Assembly (NCBI GenBank): GCA_031281945.1
Contig: JAITER010000069.1
Coordinates: 1-47,041 of the forward strand
Source of the DNA: Spirochaetaceae bacterium
GTDB taxonomy: Bacteria; Spirochaetota; Spirochaetia; Treponematales; Breznakiellaceae
Length of the DNA: 47,041 nucleotides
Reading direction: 5' to 3'
Both the position numbers and the translations under genes were made by a program. Of the stretch, positions 16,283-26,338 are shown piece by piece. The notes beneath the pieces were generated by a model. That model ran no database searches. It saw only the letters and a list, made by a program, of their open reading frames with translations, and was not told the DNA's origin. The first letter of the stretch is position 1, and the number at the start of each line of letters is the position of its first letter.

Positions 16283-17623
16283 TTAGGGCGAAAAGACGCC
16301 TTCTATAGGAACTCTCACCAAATTGATGTAATGCCCTGGATACCGTGCGCGAAAGCCGTTAAAAGATGTTTCCGCGGCGCTTTCAAATAAGGCGATGTGA
16401 AAAACGCCAGCTTCATCAAAGTATGGAGCAAAAACAGCAATATGGAAATACTGGCGCATACGAGGGCGGGGGCCGACGTCATTATTTACAGCTCCCAGGT
16501 AAATGTTGCCGGGTTCATTTATTGCAAGCGTGTACAAAAGAGCCCCCAAACCTTCAACTCCAAAACCAGCTTCCGGCAAAAAACCAGGGTAAAACCGGTT
16601 TTCGCTTCGTTTTCCTTCACGCAATATAACCAGGCTAAATGGAGCTTTTCTAACTTCGTATTCTTCCAAATGGTCAAAAGCCCCTGTTTTAAAAGTTCTT
16701 ACCGCTTCACGCGCAAGATTTCGCACCCAGTCCAGTCCAAAAAAAGGATCGCGTAATTCTTCGTAAACATCCGTGTACGGCGAGCCTCTTGGAACCGAAG
16801 GCTTTTTAAGAGTTTCTATATCCAGCCTTTTTCCAGTAACGGGGCGTAAAATCCCGTCTATCACCCATTTAGAAAAACCCGAACAATTTAAACCGGCGTC
16901 TTTACCCATAGGCGAAAGCGTTTCTATATACACATATTCACCATTTTCGTTTATAGCTCCGTCATCTTCGTATCTTAGTTTACCGATTTCTTTACGAACG
17001 CCTCTTACAAGAGCCTGTACATCCGCATAATCGCTAATTCTTGGATCCAGGTACTTTACATGATCTTTACTTACAAATCCCAGTATTTCTTTAACAGGTT
17101 TTGTAAGCAATTCGTTAAAACTTCCGGGAACAGACCACGAGCGGGTTATATAGGCGTCGTAAACAACAATATCCATTTGACTTTTGTTATGATTAAAGGG
17201 TCTAAATTGAATAAAAACATAAGGGTCGCTGCGGGGAAAAAAGCGCAGGCGGACAGGGTTTCCCGATTTATCCCTTGTGTACGCCCACGAACCCGCGGCC
17301 CAGCCTGGATAGGAGCCGGCGAGTTCCCGCGCCAAAGCTACGGTAACGCCGCCGTCCGCGCTACGTAAAGCCCTTACCTGTACGTTTTCGCCCGATTCCA
17401 GCGTCGCCGTAAACGGCTTATTAGAAGAAACCGAAAGCGGGCTTTCCACAAACCATGCGGCGGAAATACGCTTTCGCAACTGGGAATCATCGCTTAAATT
17501 GAAAAGCCGTTTGTTTTTTGCCGGCAATTCAGCCGGAAACAAAGTTAAAATAGCGGTAAAAAAGAAAAAACCAAGAAAAATATATGTTTTAGCGGAACAA
17601 AAATCTTTTTTTTTAGCAAACAT
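16283..17623 (-). CDS. Secreted protein with a possible NlpC/papain-like core
   Basis: A protein of 446 residues from the ATG at 17623; a TTG at 17677 gives 18 more without a ribosome site. A signal peptide with a Phe-rich hydrophobic core ends near PAELPA. The middle holds GLNCSGFSKWVIDGIL, which resembles the catalytic Cys segment of NlpC/P60-type peptidases (usually D-C-S-G-F). About 160 residues later, RQYFHIAVFAPYF could supply the catalytic His. If correct it would act on cell-wall peptides or another substrate outside the cytoplasm; the assignment rests on these two motifs only. Confidence 0.8.
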   Translation of the reverse strand: MFAKKKDFCSAKTYIFLGFFFFTAILTLFPAELPAKNKRLFNLSDDSQLRKRISAAWFVESPLSVSSNKPFTATLESGENVQVRALRSADGGVTVALARELAGSYPGWAAGSWAYTRDKSGNPVRLRFFPRSDPYVFIQFRPFNHNKSQMDIVVYDAYITRSWSVPGSFNELLTKPVKEILGFVSKDHVKYLDPRISDYADVQALVRGVRKEIGKLRYEDDGAINENGEYVYIETLSPMGKDAGLNCSGFSKWVIDGILRPVTGKRLDIETLKKPSVPRGSPYTDVYEELRDPFFGLDWVRNLAREAVRTFKTGAFDHLEEYEVRKAPFSLVILREGKRSENRFYPGFLPEAGFGVEGLGALLYTLAINEPGNIYLGAVNNDVGPRPRMRQYFHIAVFAPYFDEAGVFHIALFESAAETSFNGFRARYPGHYINLVRVPIEGVFSP

Positions 17624-17755
17624 TACTGTTATTTTCGGAAATTCATCAAGAATCCAGCTTGTTTTAAGTTGAAACAATGTTTTTTGGTATAAATCCGGCG
17701 GTTGCGCCTTTTTCTGGAATTAACTGTTTATTCACACGGAAAAGGCGTTAGGTTT

Positions 17756-17838
17756 TGCCGGCGATGAGACTTGAACTCATACGTCCTCGCGGACAGCAGA
17801 TTTTGAGTCTGCCGTGTCTGCCATTTCACCACGCCGGC
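17756..17838 (-). tRNA. tRNA-Leu (anticodon CAA)
   Basis: The minus strand folds as a type II tRNA. The acceptor is GCCGGCG paired with CGCCGGC, plus discriminator A at 17756. The D arm contains GGTGAAATGGCAGAC. The anticodon stem is GCAGA/TCTGC around loop CTCAAAA, giving anticodon CAA. A long variable arm (TGTCCGCGAGGACGT) and a T arm with TTCAAGT follow. CCA is not encoded. The long variable arm agrees with leucine. Confidence 0.96.
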
Positions 17839-18127
17839 AATTGCGCCAAAACAACCATGCCAAAGCCGTCGAAAAACCGGCGAGCCGGCATATTCAACCG
17901 CCGTTAAAACAAACGGCGAGATTCAACGCCAAAGGACCGTCCGTGAAGGGAATCTAAACCAAAAGGAATAAATCTTAGGACGGTCGAAAAGAACAATACC
18001 TTACTTCTTTAACTTTGTTAAGGAGCAAAAAAGATATTCATAACAAAATCTGTGTTGTTCCCGCGAAAGCCTTTAATAGGTTTCATCTCCAAAACGCGCA
18101 AATTAACAGCCTTTTAAATTTATATGT

Positions 18128-20314
18128 TTATTCAACAATAAATTTGGAAACTTCGCTTACAAGCTTGTCTATGCGCTGTTTATTGTCGTCCGAAATTGTA
18201 TTAACCCGGTTTACGGCTATGTTAATTTGCTCCGCACCGCTAGCCATCTCATTCATACCATTTTCCAGTTCCTGCGTAACATTTTCCAGATTGCGGCTTT
18301 CCGTAATAACCTGCTGGCTTCCTTCAAGCATCTCCGTAGTGCTGTCTTTTACAAGCGTTGTTACTTCGTTTAAGCGGTTCACGGCCTCTAAAATTTGCTG
18401 GCTTCCGGCGGTCTGTTCTTCCATTGCGTTTCGTATGTTATGTTCCTGGTCGGAAACCGTCCGCACTCCGTTATCTATAGCTTCAAATTTATTCAAAACA
18501 GCGTCTGTTGAACGTGTTATTTTATCGATAGAATCTTTAATTTTTTTTAGAACCGCAGAAATCGTTTTAGACTGCTCGCCGGAAGATTCCGCCAATTTTC
18601 TAATTTCATCCGCCACGACCGCGAAACCTTTACCGGCCTCGCCCGCATGAGCCGCTTCTATTGCGGCGTTCATGGAAAGCAAGTTTGTTTGACTTGCGAT
18701 ATTTTCCATAACCGAGTTAATCTCTAAAAGCCCTTCAGACTCGCGGGCTATCTGCTGAATATCCTGGGCCACATCCTGCAAACCGCTACGGCCCACTTCG
18801 CTCGCGTCCGCAAGTTGTTTTACATTGTCGCCGTTTTTAACAAGCGTTTGCGTAACCGATTGTATATTGGCGAGCATCTCTTCTATTGCGGAAGAAGACT
18901 GCGAAACGCTGGCCATTTGTTTTTCTACGAGTTCGCCAAGCCTGTCTATATTTTGAACAATCTGGTTCATCGTGGAGTTGGTCTCGGTAACAGAGGCGCT
19001 TTGATTTACAACCTGGCCTTTAATGCTTTGAATATTTGACGTAATTTGATTGATTGCGGCGGCTGTTTCCGTCATATTTGACGAAAGTTCGGTTCCTATA
19101 TCGGACAGCATGACGGTTTCACCCTTAATGGCCAGTACAAGCGCGCGGATTTTTTCTATAGTGCTGTTAAAGTATTTTCCCATGTCCCCGATTTCGTCGT
19201 TAGCTTTTACAGTAATGCGCTTGGTAAGGTCTCCTTCGCCTTCCGATATGTCTTTCATAGCCAAGCCTACGCTAACAATACGTTTGGCGATTGAACCGGA
19301 CGCGAACCAGACAACGACAACGCCTCCAATTATAGAGACAAGCGCCACAATCAAGGCGGCTTTAACCATATCGTAAATATCAGACAAAACCACTCTCTCT
19401 TCAACCGAGCTCAAGACCGTCCAGGCGGTTCCCGAATCCCCAACATTGAAAGGGTAACTGTAAAAGAAGCGGCCTCCGTTTTGCCCCGATTTGGCCTCGC
19501 CGGTCTTAAGCGTCTCCAATGTGTCGTCTACGGCGACCCTGCCCAATATTTTTAAGGATTCTGGATTGTCTATGCTTTTTCCTATCATGCCTGCGGTGTA
19601 ATGCGCCGCTATAGAACCGTCGTTAGCGTAAAGCACCGCGCGTCCAGGCTCCATTCCCAATTTTACGGCTAATTCCTCATACGGGCGTATGTTCACAATC
19701 ATTTTTTCCGCAAAGTCCAGGTTTACGTTCACCGCCACAAAACCCACTTTCTGTCCGCGGTACTGTCCGTCTGCCGGAATAATAGGAACAATTATATTAA
19801 TGTAATCTATTTCTTTGCCGTTAGTCATACCTTTTAAAACATTGCTAACCTGCGGTTTTTCGGTAAGGTTGTCCAAAATAGCTTGCCAGTTTACACCGGA
19901 GTTATTGTAATCGTCTTTTTCCGGCTGAATTTCGCGGCGCCTGTGGAACCATGTTCTATAAGGAATCGCGCTATTATCTAAAACACCGGGCTTCCATACC
20001 GAACAAATGCCCGCCATTTCCGGAACGGATTTAATTATGCTTTCCATAATTCCGTCAAAACGAGAACGGCGCGAATAAACATCGACGTCTTCAAAACTAT
20101 CCATAATCCACGAAATAGTTTGAATAATATCTAAATAATTCTCCATTTCGGCTTGAATCTTTCCAGAAGCGATGCCCGTAAGGGCTTCCATGTATTCCAT
20201 GCTGGATTTGGTAAGCGACCGGTTGGCCATAACAACCAAGTTAATCGCCACCACAGCGATTATAGACACTAAAATTATTGAAACAATTAAGCTAAGACGT
20301 AATTTAAGTTTCAT
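18128..20314 (-). CDS. Methyl-accepting chemotaxis protein
   Basis: A 728-residue chemoreceptor that senses an outside ligand and controls CheA. A first helix (about 8-30) is followed by a large outside domain of the dCache type (about 31-305), a second helix (about 310-335), a HAMP domain (SGSIAKRIV onward) and a long helical signalling domain. The conserved hairpin tip reads [20 protein letters not shown]. There is no C-terminal NWETF-like pentapeptide, so CheR would be recruited in another way. A good AAGGA site precedes the ATG. Nothing in the sequence names the ligand. Confidence 0.95.
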   Translation of the reverse strand: MKLKLRLSLIVSIILVSIIAVVAINLVVMANRSLTKSSMEYMEALTGIASGKIQAEMENYLDIIQTISWIMDSFEDVDVYSRRSRFDGIMESIIKSVPEMAGICSVWKPGVLDNSAIPYRTWFHRRREIQPEKDDYNNSGVNWQAILDNLTEKPQVSNVLKGMTNGKEIDYINIIVPIIPADGQYRGQKVGFVAVNVNLDFAEKMIVNIRPYEELAVKLGMEPGRAVLYANDGSIAAHYTAGMIGKSIDNPESLKILGRVAVDDTLETLKTGEAKSGQNGGRFFYSYPFNVGDSGTAWTVLSSVEERVVLSDIYDMVKAALIVALVSIIGGVVVVWFASGSIAKRIVSVGLAMKDISEGEGDLTKRITVKANDEIGDMGKYFNSTIEKIRALVLAIKGETVMLSDIGTELSSNMTETAAAINQITSNIQSIKGQVVNQSASVTETNSTMNQIVQNIDRLGELVEKQMASVSQSSSAIEEMLANIQSVTQTLVKNGDNVKQLADASEVGRSGLQDVAQDIQQIARESEGLLEINSVMENIASQTNLLSMNAAIEAAHAGEAGKGFAVVADEIRKLAESSGEQSKTISAVLKKIKDSIDKITRSTDAVLNKFEAIDNGVRTVSDQEHNIRNAMEEQTAGSQQILEAVNRLNEVTTLVKDSTTEMLEGSQQVITESRNLENVTQELENGMNEMASGAEQINIAVNRVNTISDDNKQRIDKLVSEVSKFIVE

Positions 20315-20475
20315 TGTGAAATCCTTCCCAAAAAGGCGAAAACCTTTCCTAAAATCTTAAAAAAAATAAAACCACCAAAAAAATCCAAAATTTTTTAAGA
20401 AGTAAAATTTCTTTGTATATATCATCGGTTGTTTAAAACAACAAACCCAGCGCAATTTTTCTTAAAACCGTGATT

Positions 20476-20832
20476 TTACTCGGTCATTACATCGCGCATT
20501 TTTTGCATAGTTTCGGGGGAAAGAACGTGTTCCATTTTACAGGCGTCTTTCTCCGCGATTGCAGCATCAACCATAAGTTTTTTTATTAAAAACTTCTTGA
20601 TAAGGTTATGGCGCTCTCGTATTTCAGCCGCAAGTTCTTCACCTTTTGGGGTAAGTCCTACAGGGCCGTAGCGTTCATGCGTTATCAAACCGCGATCTTC
20701 AAGAATTTTGAGCGCCGCCAAAACAGAAGGTTTAGAAAAGCCGAGTTGCGCCGCAATGTCGGTAACACGCACCGGACCTTTATCTGCAAGAAAACTCACC
20801 ATTTCTAAATAGTCTTCCAACGATTGCGTCAT
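20476..20832 (-). CDS. DtxR/MntR-family metal-dependent regulator
   Basis: A 118-residue repressor-type protein: a winged helix (VTDIAAQLGFSKPSVLAALK) and a short dimerisation/metal domain, with no SH3-like C-terminus. By comparison with B. subtilis MntR (from memory), the first metal site has Asp7, Glu10, His75, Glu101 and His102. Cys98 replaces the MntR Glu99, as in DtxR, while Asp7 is MntR-like. The metal, iron or manganese, is therefore uncertain. A TATAAT box at 20840-20845 lies seven bases before the ATG and no Shine-Dalgarno is visible, so the mRNA may be leaderless. Target genes are not evident nearby. Confidence 0.92.
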   Translation of the reverse strand: MTQSLEDYLEMVSFLADKGPVRVTDIAAQLGFSKPSVLAALKILEDRGLITHERYGPVGLTPKGEELAAEIRERHNLIKKFLIKKLMVDAAIAEKDACKMEHVLSPETMQKMRDVMTE

Positions 20833-20839
20833 CGTTTTT

Positions 20840-20866
20840 ATTATAACTAAAAACTCCGCAACTCAA
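20840..20866 (-). promoter_or_regulatory. Candidate promoter for a leaderless regulator mRNA
   Basis: On the minus strand TATAAT (20840-20845) follows TTGAGT (20861-20866) with a 15-base spacer, shorter than the ideal 17. The ATG begins seven bases after the -10 box. Weak but similar in arrangement to the promoter at 3007-3040. Confidence 0.35.
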
Positions 20867-21094
20867 AAGCCCCCCATATCAATAATAAAAGAGCTAAATC
20901 GAGGTTTTTTTAGAATAATAATTATTAAACAATTTGATAGATTAGTTGTAAAAGGGCGCGTATTCTTAAATTTTTATTAATCCGTACGCAAAAGCGTTTT
21001 ACCAAAAAGCAGAAAGTTTAGATAAAAACCCAAAAAACAACTTAAAAGGATGGTCAGATTACCAAAACAGACAAAGGTTTATTCGACGCAAGCT

Positions 21095-21769
21095 TTATCT
21101 GGCGGTGTTCGCCTTGCCTTTTTTCTTGAAAATTTGCTCCGCCCTGTGCTTTACCGTAGGAACGTAACGCGGATTATCCCTAATTGTGGACAATGCGGAC
21201 ATAACTTTTGGTTTTGGGGGGCAATTGTCGTAATAAGAGAGCAAAGAATTCGCAAGGCGGCTGTCATTAGCCAAAGCGTTGTACTGATACAGTATAAACT
21301 GGACTATGTTAAGCGTGTTGTCGTCAAAAGCTTTTAATTTGGTTAAAGAATCTATGGCTGCGGAAATCACCGCCGGTTCTTTTTCGTTTACTATAACGTC
21401 TCCCAGCGACTTGGCGGCGTCAGCCCCGGGAAAATCGGCCAAAGCCCTTACGGCCCGCTCGCGTACGTCAGGATAGTTGTTAATAATTCGGCCGTTTTGC
21501 ATTTCTTTAAATAAAGTGCCTTCAAGACTTAGTTTCGCAAGTATTTTTCTTGCTTCTTCCGGTTTTCTCCCGTTTTTAGCCAAATCTTCCAGACTTTTTA
21601 CAGCGCTTAATTTATGCTCTCTTTCCTGAGAATTGCTAAATTCCTCAATGACCATCAAATCTTCAGAGGTTTGAAGATACGAATCCTCAACAGTTAATTC
21701 TTGCGCCGCAAGACCTGAAAACGCGCCAAACAAAACAAGTTGAAATATAAAAAACAAACCTTTTTTCAA
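21095..21769 (-). CDS. Secreted HEAT-like repeat protein, paralogue 2
   Basis: A 224-residue protein with a signal peptide ending near GLAAQ, then VEDSYLQTSEDLMVIEEFS, which matches the same point in the other two copies. HEAT-like helical repeats follow (DVRERAVRALADFPGADAA and EPAVISAAIDSLTKLKAFD). The start is TTG at 21769 with a strong AGGAGG site about 7 bases before. It has a basic C-terminal tail. It is a single gene, about 290 bases downstream of plsC. The role is unknown; three dispersed copies argue for a lineage-specific periplasmic family. Confidence 0.85.
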   Translation of the reverse strand: MKKGLFFIFQLVLFGAFSGLAAQELTVEDSYLQTSEDLMVIEEFSNSQEREHKLSAVKSLEDLAKNGRKPEEARKILAKLSLEGTLFKEMQNGRIINNYPDVRERAVRALADFPGADAAKSLGDVIVNEKEPAVISAAIDSLTKLKAFDDNTLNIVQFILYQYNALANDSRLANSLLSYYDNCPPKPKVMSALSTIRDNPRYVPTVKHRAEQIFKKKGKANTAR

Positions 21770-22063
21770 TTTGCGCCTCCTTCAATATATTTTAAAGCCT
21801 GTTAAAACGCGCCATAAAACAAAGACTTCATATCCCAACGGATATTCACGGTTTGTTCACCCGCAAGATGAAGGTCAGCAACCGCGCCCTGTGTTTAAAG
21901 ACGCCGCCCAAATTTAATGGATTAACCGGCTGCAACGCGGGAAGTAAAGATTTCCCGCTTGAATAACGCCTTAAAAGCTTCAAAAGTATAACGGAATCCG
22001 GCAAAAAACTCCAATTCCCAAAAAAGCGATCGCGGGCCGCGCTTTGAAAGCGCAAGCCAACTC

Positions 22064-22801
22064 CTATGCGGCTTGTTCCGCCAGCAATTTTTCTATAGCA
22101 ACTCTTGAAGCGTTCGCAAGAGACTGCCTTACGCCCCTGCGCTCAATTCCTTCCTGCGAAATCGGTTTACCAAAACTTATCCAAACTTCCGCGGGATTAA
22201 TAAATCCAGTTTTTTCGAAAACATCATAACTACCGGTGATAGCGACCGGAATTATAACCGCGCCGCTTTCCGCCGCAAGTTTGAAGGCCCCGCTTTTGAA
22301 AGGCAAAAGGCCCTTTCCTTTACTTCTGGAACCTTCTGGAAAAATAATCATGGCGCCGCCTTTTTTTATGCGTTGGGCGCCCTTATCCAATGTCTTTAAG
22401 GCTTTTCGCGGATTTTTACGCTCCAAAAAAAGGCCGCCCAAAAACACTATCCAAAGATTTAAAAATGGGATTAACAGCAACTCTTTTTTTGCGATAAACC
22501 CAAAAGGCCTCGTTATAAATCTAATGCACAAAACTATGTCGAATATGCCGGAATGATTGCTTATAAAACATAACGGCCCTTCTTTGGGGATGTTTCCGGC
22601 GCCTTCAACATGAACCTTGGCCCCGGACATTTTTATGATGACCGCAGTCCACCAGCCGGCGATATTGTGCAAAGCCACTCTAACAGTATTGAACAAACCG
22701 AATAGACAAAGCAAAAAAAGCGGAAGGGCGAGCGCGACAAAAGCAATCGCGATAATCGTAAGGATGGAAAACACCAGCAACCGTTTAGCGTACTTCATCA
22801 T
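22064..22801 (-). CDS. plsC: 1-acyl-sn-glycerol-3-phosphate acyltransferase
   Basis: This inner-membrane enzyme adds the second acyl chain in phosphatidic acid synthesis. The 245-residue length is typical. Motif I is NHSGIFD (Asn82-His83 to Asp88, the H-x4-D pair) and motif III is FPEGSRSKG near residue 155. An N-terminal hydrophobic region (about 9-40) anchors it. It lies 93 bases after murG on the same strand and could be the last gene of that envelope operon. Confidence 0.93.
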   Translation of the reverse strand: MMKYAKRLLVFSILTIIAIAFVALALPLFLLCLFGLFNTVRVALHNIAGWWTAVIIKMSGAKVHVEGAGNIPKEGPLCFISNHSGIFDIVLCIRFITRPFGFIAKKELLLIPFLNLWIVFLGGLFLERKNPRKALKTLDKGAQRIKKGGAMIIFPEGSRSKGKGLLPFKSGAFKLAAESGAVIIPVAITGSYDVFEKTGFINPAEVWISFGKPISQEGIERRGVRQSLANASRVAIEKLLAEQAA

Positions 22802-22894
22802 GACTAATTATCGGCAAAAAAGCCGTTCAGTTCTAGATGTTAAAAGGCGCTATCTTTAAATAATAAAAAACCGGCGAAAGAACGCCGCCAATTT

Positions 22895-23998
22895 TTAATT
22901 GGCGAAACGGCGCGACATCAAAGCGGCTATTGTTTGAGCGGGGCGCGTTTCGCATACGGCGGCGGAAGCGGCGGCCATTTCCGGCAAACGCCCGCTTTGC
23001 AAAATATTTTCAACAGCGTCCGCGAATTCCGCTGCGGACGGATGTAAAAGGTAAAGCGCGGCTCCTTTTTTGGAGAAATAACGGGCGTTCTCCACCTGAT
23101 CCCCCCTGGTGCCGCTTCCCGACAACGGCAACAAAACCATGGGCTTGCCGGCGGCGGCGCATTCCCAAACCATTCCCGCGCCGCTTCTTCCGGCTACAAG
23201 AGCGGCGCAGGCCAAAACGTCCGGCATTTCGTCTTTTATGTACCGCATGGAAATATATTTTTCTTTTGCAAAAGCCCCCTCCGGCATATTCCACCCGTCG
23301 TCTTTCGTGGAAGCGCCCGTCTGGTGAACCACCGTAAAGTTTGCGGTAAGGCGGGGCAAAGAGCTCCTGACAATATCGTTTACCTCGCGGGCGCCCTGAC
23401 TGCCGCCCAACACCAGCAAAACCCGCTCCCCCGGCGGAATCCCCAAAAACTCAAAGCCGCGCGCGGCGGACGCTTCGTAAAAAACATCGCGCACCGGATT
23501 TCCGGTTAAAACAGCCTTGGCGCGCAACCTGGACGGCAGAAACCGCACAGTGTCATCGTACGAAACGCAAATTTTTTCCGCGAAAAATGAATTTATTTTC
23601 GTAGCCAGGCCCGCGCTAAAATCGGACTCGTGCGTCCAAAACGGTATACGCAGTAAAGCGGCGGCGGCGCACGGCGGAACGCTTACAAAACCGCCCTTGG
23701 AAAAAAGAAAATCCGGTTTTTCTTTTTTTAATATGCGCGCGCTTTCTATAAAACCCGCTATAATTGTAAATATGTCTGATATATTTTGGAGAGATATATA
23801 GCGGCGCAATTTTCCGGTGTGTATTCCAAAAAATCTAATTCCAGAGCCCGGTACAATATCCTTATCCAGCCCTTTGCGGCTTCCAATCCAAAAAAAATCA
23901 GCCTCTTTAAATTCTGGAACCGCACGCAACGCGCCTATTATCGCAAGTCCCGGGTAAATATGCCCGCCAGTACCGCCGCCGGTAAACGCTATTTTCAT
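22895..23998 (-). CDS. murG: UDP-GlcNAc transferase MurG
   Basis: MurG adds GlcNAc to lipid I to make lipid II, at the inner face of the membrane. The product has 367 residues. The glycine-rich loop FTGGGTGGHIYPGLAI opens the protein; LGGSQGAREVN is in the middle and GRSGAGMVWECAAAGKPMVL near residues 270-290 forms the UDP-GlcNAc site. I take the ATG at 23998 because it makes a 4-base ATGA overlap with the upstream carboxypeptidase gene; another ATG four codons earlier is possible. The operon context is cell-wall synthesis. Confidence 0.96.
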   Translation of the reverse strand: MKIAFTGGGTGGHIYPGLAIIGALRAVPEFKEADFFWIGSRKGLDKDIVPGSGIRFFGIHTGKLRRYISLQNISDIFTIIAGFIESARILKKEKPDFLFSKGGFVSVPPCAAAALLRIPFWTHESDFSAGLATKINSFFAEKICVSYDDTVRFLPSRLRAKAVLTGNPVRDVFYEASAARGFEFLGIPPGERVLLVLGGSQGAREVNDIVRSSLPRLTANFTVVHQTGASTKDDGWNMPEGAFAKEKYISMRYIKDEMPDVLACAALVAGRSGAGMVWECAAAGKPMVLLPLSGSGTRGDQVENARYFSKKGAALYLLHPSAAEFADAVENILQSGRLPEMAAASAAVCETRPAQTIAALMSRRFAN

Positions 23999-24810
23999 AA
24001 TTTTTCCCATTCATAAATAAACTGAAGGGCGTATTGCTGAATTCCGCCAAACCACTCCGTTATAAAAGCGGCCAATTCAACGCCTACATACCTGTAATGC
24101 CAGCTTTCCCAGCGGTAACCCGTAACGTCCTCGTAGCCGTCCGGAAAAGAAATAGTCCAGCCGTAAGAGGGAGCGTTTTTAAAAATCCAAATTCCAGCGG
24201 GCGTTCCAGCGAAATCATCCGTAATGGAACCGAAATCCACAGCTAAACCCGTCTGATGCTGGCTATAGCCGGGCCTGGCCGATTCGCGGTCGGCTGTTTC
24301 CCGCCCGCTTTCGCGCACATTCCGCTCGTATACAACCGTTTGGTAGTCGTATGAGCGGTAGGCCGAAGACGCAACCAGGGTTACGCCGTCCGCCCGCGCC
24401 GCCCGCGCCATTTTTTCCAGCGCATCTTCCGCTTCTTTGCGCAACATAAGGCCGGCGCGTCCGGTTATGTACGAGCCGTTTTTAAGAACGGTTAAATCCG
24501 GCGGCTCGTAATCCGGCGGGTCTAGCGGGTGGTTTTTGTCCACAAGCGCGTAAAGCGCGGGATCCCCGCGCAGAGCCGGTTTTAGGGCGCCAAGAAAACT
24601 TTGGGCGTTTTGCAGTATGCGGCCCGCCATTTCCGCCGGTATGCGCGCTTTTTGGAGGGCTTCGCTTATTTTACGGTTTTCCGCTTCCAGCGAAGCCGGG
24701 GCCGGAACGCCGTCCGCCTTTGGAAACGCCGTCTGCGCCTTTACCTGTTTGCCGCAAGACCAACAAGCCGCGCTCAAAATAATTGTTAATATTAAAATTT
24801 TAAATCCCAT
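23995..24810 (-). CDS. VanY-like D-alanyl-D-alanine carboxypeptidase, probable lipoprotein
   Basis: A protein of 271 residues from the ATG at 24810 (a TTG at 24828 gives six more). A short hydrophobic segment and the box LSAAC suggest a lipoprotein. The peptidase domain has the VanY zinc residues in SQHQTGLAVDFGS (His and Asp) and the later WESWHYRYVG (catalytic Glu equivalent and His). YQTVVYERN precedes the first motif, as usual. It trims the terminal D-Ala from peptidoglycan stems in the periplasm. It sits between the vWA gene (12-30 bases upstream) and murG (overlapping). Confidence 0.92.
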   Translation of the reverse strand: MGFKILILTIILSAACWSCGKQVKAQTAFPKADGVPAPASLEAENRKISEALQKARIPAEMAGRILQNAQSFLGALKPALRGDPALYALVDKNHPLDPPDYEPPDLTVLKNGSYITGRAGLMLRKEAEDALEKMARAARADGVTLVASSAYRSYDYQTVVYERNVRESGRETADRESARPGYSQHQTGLAVDFGSITDDFAGTPAGIWIFKNAPSYGWTISFPDGYEDVTGYRWESWHYRYVGVELAAFITEWFGGIQQYALQFIYEWEKL

Positions 24811-24840
24811 AAATATTTGAATCCCCAAAACAAAAGCAAA

Positions 24841-26097
24841 TTACTGCGGAAGTATAACCGCGCTTATTTTTAAGCTCCGGTCTTTCGCGGCTTTGACGGC
24901 GTCCGCCTCGGAGATTTTACCCCGCGGCCTAAGATGCGGCGGAGCGTCCGTTATAAGCAGCATAATCCGCGAACCCGCGCGCCAGTCCATTTTAACCGCG
25001 CCCTCGTACAGCGCTTCATGAATCGCTTCCGGTATATCTTTACCGCCGCCCGTGCGTATAGAATTCAATGTTTGCTGTATTTTTTTTGCATCGGAAGAAA
25101 ACGGCGTCAGGCGGGTTAAATATTGTTCGCGGTAATCCCTAAACAAAACGAAACCCAGCCGCACGTTTTTTTGTTCTTCCAAAATTTTCTGCAAATCTTT
25201 TAAAAGGTCTTTTTTTATTTGGTCTATATCATTTTTCATGCTCGCGGTTGTATCAAGGACTATTACAAAATCAACAAGCGGCGATTTATCCGCTTCAACT
25301 TTAATCATACCGCTTATTTTTTGCACAACGTCTTCCGGCCCCCGCGAATAAAAGATTTCGCCGCCAGTCTCCGCCGCCATATTTTTCGCCGCTTCTTCCG
25401 TTTCTTTCATGTAGTTTAATTCCGCCGGGCCTTCCAGCGGCTTTTGCACAACTTGCAATTCAAACGGGTTGTCTTGGTAAGCGCCGGAATAATCGCCGTA
25501 CGGCATGGCGAAGGCTCGTATATTCAAAAACGTACCGTCCCCAACGTACACTTCGCCGTGCCGTTGTTCGGGGTATCCGTACAGGACTATGTACGGAATA
25601 TATATATGAAAAACTTCCGCCCTTAAATGCGGTATATATTCCGCGGTCGAATCCATTAAATACACATTTTTTCTATCTGGCGCGATAAACCTTCCGTCTA
25701 AAACACGTTTTTCGTCCCCGTTTATCAGGTTGGGCTCCCGCGCCCTGTAAGCGTACGTGTCGGCGCGCATGGCCGGATCCCGCGTAGTTTCGCACAACAT
25801 TACGGATTGCACGTCCGGTTTTTTGCGTATATACAAATGGTATCCGCCATCCGCGCCCTGGGTTATACGCAAATCCGAGACGGCTACGCCCAAATCCGCC
25901 GCGTTTAAAACCGGCGAAAAAACAAAAAACAAGACGGGGAGCGCCGCGCTCTTTAGACGCGCCAAAAATAAAGACGCCGCCGCGTATTCCCGCGCAAGGT
26001 TTTTAAAACTGGAAAAAACCGCCGCATATCGCAAACCGTAAAACAGCGCGGAAAAAACGCCGCCCGGCGTATGCCGCAGGTTTAATTTAAAAACCAT
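24841..26097 (-). CDS. Secreted von Willebrand factor A domain protein
   Basis: A 418-residue protein. A hydrophobic segment (about 45-66) ends near LNAAD. A beta-rich middle is followed by a vWA domain at about 275-418. The metal-ion site is DTTASMKND, a variant of D-x-S-x-S with Thr in second place. The later Thr/Asp of the site may be GGGKDIPEA and ITDAPPH. vWA domains bind proteins with a divalent ion. As the first gene of an operon with a carboxypeptidase and murG, it may have an envelope role, but no specific function can be given. Confidence 0.85.
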   Translation of the reverse strand: MVFKLNLRHTPGGVFSALFYGLRYAAVFSSFKNLAREYAAASLFLARLKSAALPVLFFVFSPVLNAADLGVAVSDLRITQGADGGYHLYIRKKPDVQSVMLCETTRDPAMRADTYAYRAREPNLINGDEKRVLDGRFIAPDRKNVYLMDSTAEYIPHLRAEVFHIYIPYIVLYGYPEQRHGEVYVGDGTFLNIRAFAMPYGDYSGAYQDNPFELQVVQKPLEGPAELNYMKETEEAAKNMAAETGGEIFYSRGPEDVVQKISGMIKVEADKSPLVDFVIVLDTTASMKNDIDQIKKDLLKDLQKILEEQKNVRLGFVLFRDYREQYLTRLTPFSSDAKKIQQTLNSIRTGGGKDIPEAIHEALYEGAVKMDWRAGSRIMLLITDAPPHLRPRGKISEADAVKAAKDRSLKISAVILPQ

Positions 26098-26338
26098 ACA
26101 CCATTATCGGCAAAAAAGCCGCAACAATGAAGGCTCAAAACGGAAAAGCGCCTTTTTTATATTAGGTTTGACAGACGGCCCGTGCGCGTAGCTCTTAACG
26201 TGGATGACATTTCTCCATGTTTTTGTATAAAATCACCGTGAACAGGATTTTTTTAAGATTTCAGCTTCTAAAAAAGCCCAAAATTTAATCCGTTAACTCG
26301 CCCATATTGCTGAACAAATGAAATTAAAGGAGTTGTTT

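Noticed and set aside
23109-23337. Plus-strand frames opposite murG
   Set aside because: They are shadows of murG in GC-rich codons, with no start signals.
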